Assembly: GCA_025360875.1 (NCBI GenBank)
Contig: JANYBI010000694.1
Span: 1 to 6,198, forward strand
Length of the DNA stretch: 6,198 nucleotides
Origin: Lentisphaerota bacterium
GTDB taxonomy: Bacteria; Verrucomicrobiota; Lentisphaeria; Victivallales; GWF2-50-93
Direction: 5' to 3'
In this document: in pieces, positions 5,508 to 6,198 of the stretch
Numbering within the stretch: position 1 is the first letter of the stretch
How the letters are laid out: each line of letters opens with the position of its first letter
Notes under the pieces: generated by a model
What the model was told of the DNA's origin: nothing
The model's database searches: none
Seen by the model: the letters and a program-made list of their open reading frames with translations, nothing else
Made by a program: the position numbers and the translations under genes

Positions 5508-6198
5508 ATGGGCATATTAGGCTGGCTGTTCGGGAAGAAAGCCAAGAAATACAATTCCAGGAAGATTGAAAAGATCCTGGGCCCCTGGCAGCCATATTCC
5601 GGCAGCTCTGCGGTCCGTGGATCAAAAATCCCGAAAACCTTCATTCTTCCATCCGCGTTGAAAAAGAGCAGGCAGGATCCGGAACAGCTGACATTTTCCG
5701 CCGCCCTCTTCCCCTACTGGCTGAGAATAGATCCTTCGCTTGCCGGATTTGTCCTGAAAAAAATAAAATCCGGAGAGATGTACAGGCAGAAGGAGATTCC
5801 CCGGGAAGGTAAGGAACCCAGGATCATATCTGTTCCCGCACCAATACTCAAGTTCATACAGAGAAGGATATTGCTGAGAGTCCTTGAGCAGATCGAGATT
5901 CATCCGGCTGCGCATGGCTTCGTAAAAGGAAGGACCATATTCACTGCCGCCGGTCCTCATGTCGGAAAGCGTGTAGTCCTGTCGTTGGACATCAGGGATT
6001 TCTTCGGTACGATATCATTCAAACGTGTTGCCGGGATGTTCAAGGCATATGGGATGGAAAAGAAGAAGGCGCTTCTTCTTGCCGGCCTCTGCTGCTATCA
6101 GAAAAAGCTTCCACAAGGCGCGCCGACGAGTCCGGCTATCAGCAATATCGTGTGCAAACGGCTTGATTCGCGTCTTGCTGGCATCTGCGGAAAACATG
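5508..6198 (+). CDS. Retron-type reverse transcriptase, 3'-truncated by window edge
   Basis: An RNA-directed DNA polymerase that would copy the msd of the upstream RNA into msDNA; 230 residues are visible and the frame is open at the edge. The first ~90 residues (MGILGWLFGKK onward) form a basic N-terminal extension before the polymerase fold. Then come YRQKEIPREGKEPRIISVPA (92-111) with LKFIQRRILLRVLEQI, HPAAHGFVKGRTI (132-144), the motif-A strand VVLSLDIRDFFGTIS with catalytic D161, and LPQGAPTSPAISNIV (201-215). The YADD box should follow within about 20 residues beyond the window. The retron NAxxH motif appears as AAGPH (147-151), with Ala for Asn. The pattern recalls retron RTs of the myxobacterial Mx162-like kind, judged from memory. 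The start is forced: an in-frame TAA lies 12 nt upstream and AAAAGG sits five bases before the ATG. The gene begins 203 nt after a2. Confidence 0.9.
   Translation, partial: MGILGWLFGKKAKKYNSRKIEKILGPWQPYSGSSAVRGSKIPKTFILPSALKKSRQDPEQLTFSAALFPYWLRIDPSLAGFVLKKIKSGEMYRQKEIPREGKEPRIISVPAPILKFIQRRILLRVLEQIEIHPAAHGFVKGRTIFTAAGPHVGKRVVLSLDIRDFFGTISFKRVAGMFKAYGMEKKKALLLAGLCCYQKKLPQGAPTSPAISNIVCKRLDSRLAGICGKH

Noticed and set aside
5622..5960. 112-codon minus-strand frame opposite the RT gene
   Set aside because: It is an antisense shadow of the RT, whose motifs are clear on the plus strand.

Overview
The window carries five supported genetic units: the 3' three quarters of an RND/HAE1 efflux-pump gene, a small flavodoxin-fold oxidoreductase gene, a convergent gene for a multi-pass GT39/ArnT-like membrane protein with a TPR tail, a retron-type msr-msd RNA locus, and the 5' part of its reverse transcriptase gene. 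The RND pump implies a Gram-negative (two-membrane) bacterium. Moderate GC, intergenic spacers full of small palindromes and T/G-rich tracts, and a GT39-plus-TPR protein are reminiscent of the PVC group (Lentisphaerota/Verrucomicrobiota-like), but this is only an impression.

Layout. Positions 1-2319 (+) encode the RND permease, open at the window's left edge. A 34-nt gap leads to the flavoprotein gene at 2354-2908 (+), probably in the same transcription unit. Positions 2909-3291 are non-coding and crowded with inverted repeats, plus a block resembling the downstream retron RNA. The GT39-like/TPR gene runs leftward from 5022 to 3292. Positions 5023-5507 are non-coding but hold the most interesting element: a compact retron RNA at 5150-5304, a second structured segment at about 5312-5433, and a T/G-rich leader. 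The retron-type reverse transcriptase starts at 5508 (+) and runs off the right edge just after the LPQGAPTSP motif, before the expected YADD box.

How the genes work together. The pump and flavoprotein look like an ordinary export/redox pair. The right end is a retron: perfect 13-bp a1/a2 repeats enclose an msr hairpin with a UUU loop and a 20-bp perfect msd hairpin, followed on the same strand by a retron-like RT. Known retrons are usually anti-phage systems made of ncRNA, RT and an effector. No effector lies between the RNA and the RT or directly upstream, so it must be downstream, fused to the unseen RT C-terminus, or absent. A degenerate piece of similar sequence 2.2 kb upstream (3029-3090) may be the relic of a second msd or a dispersed repeat shared by both places.
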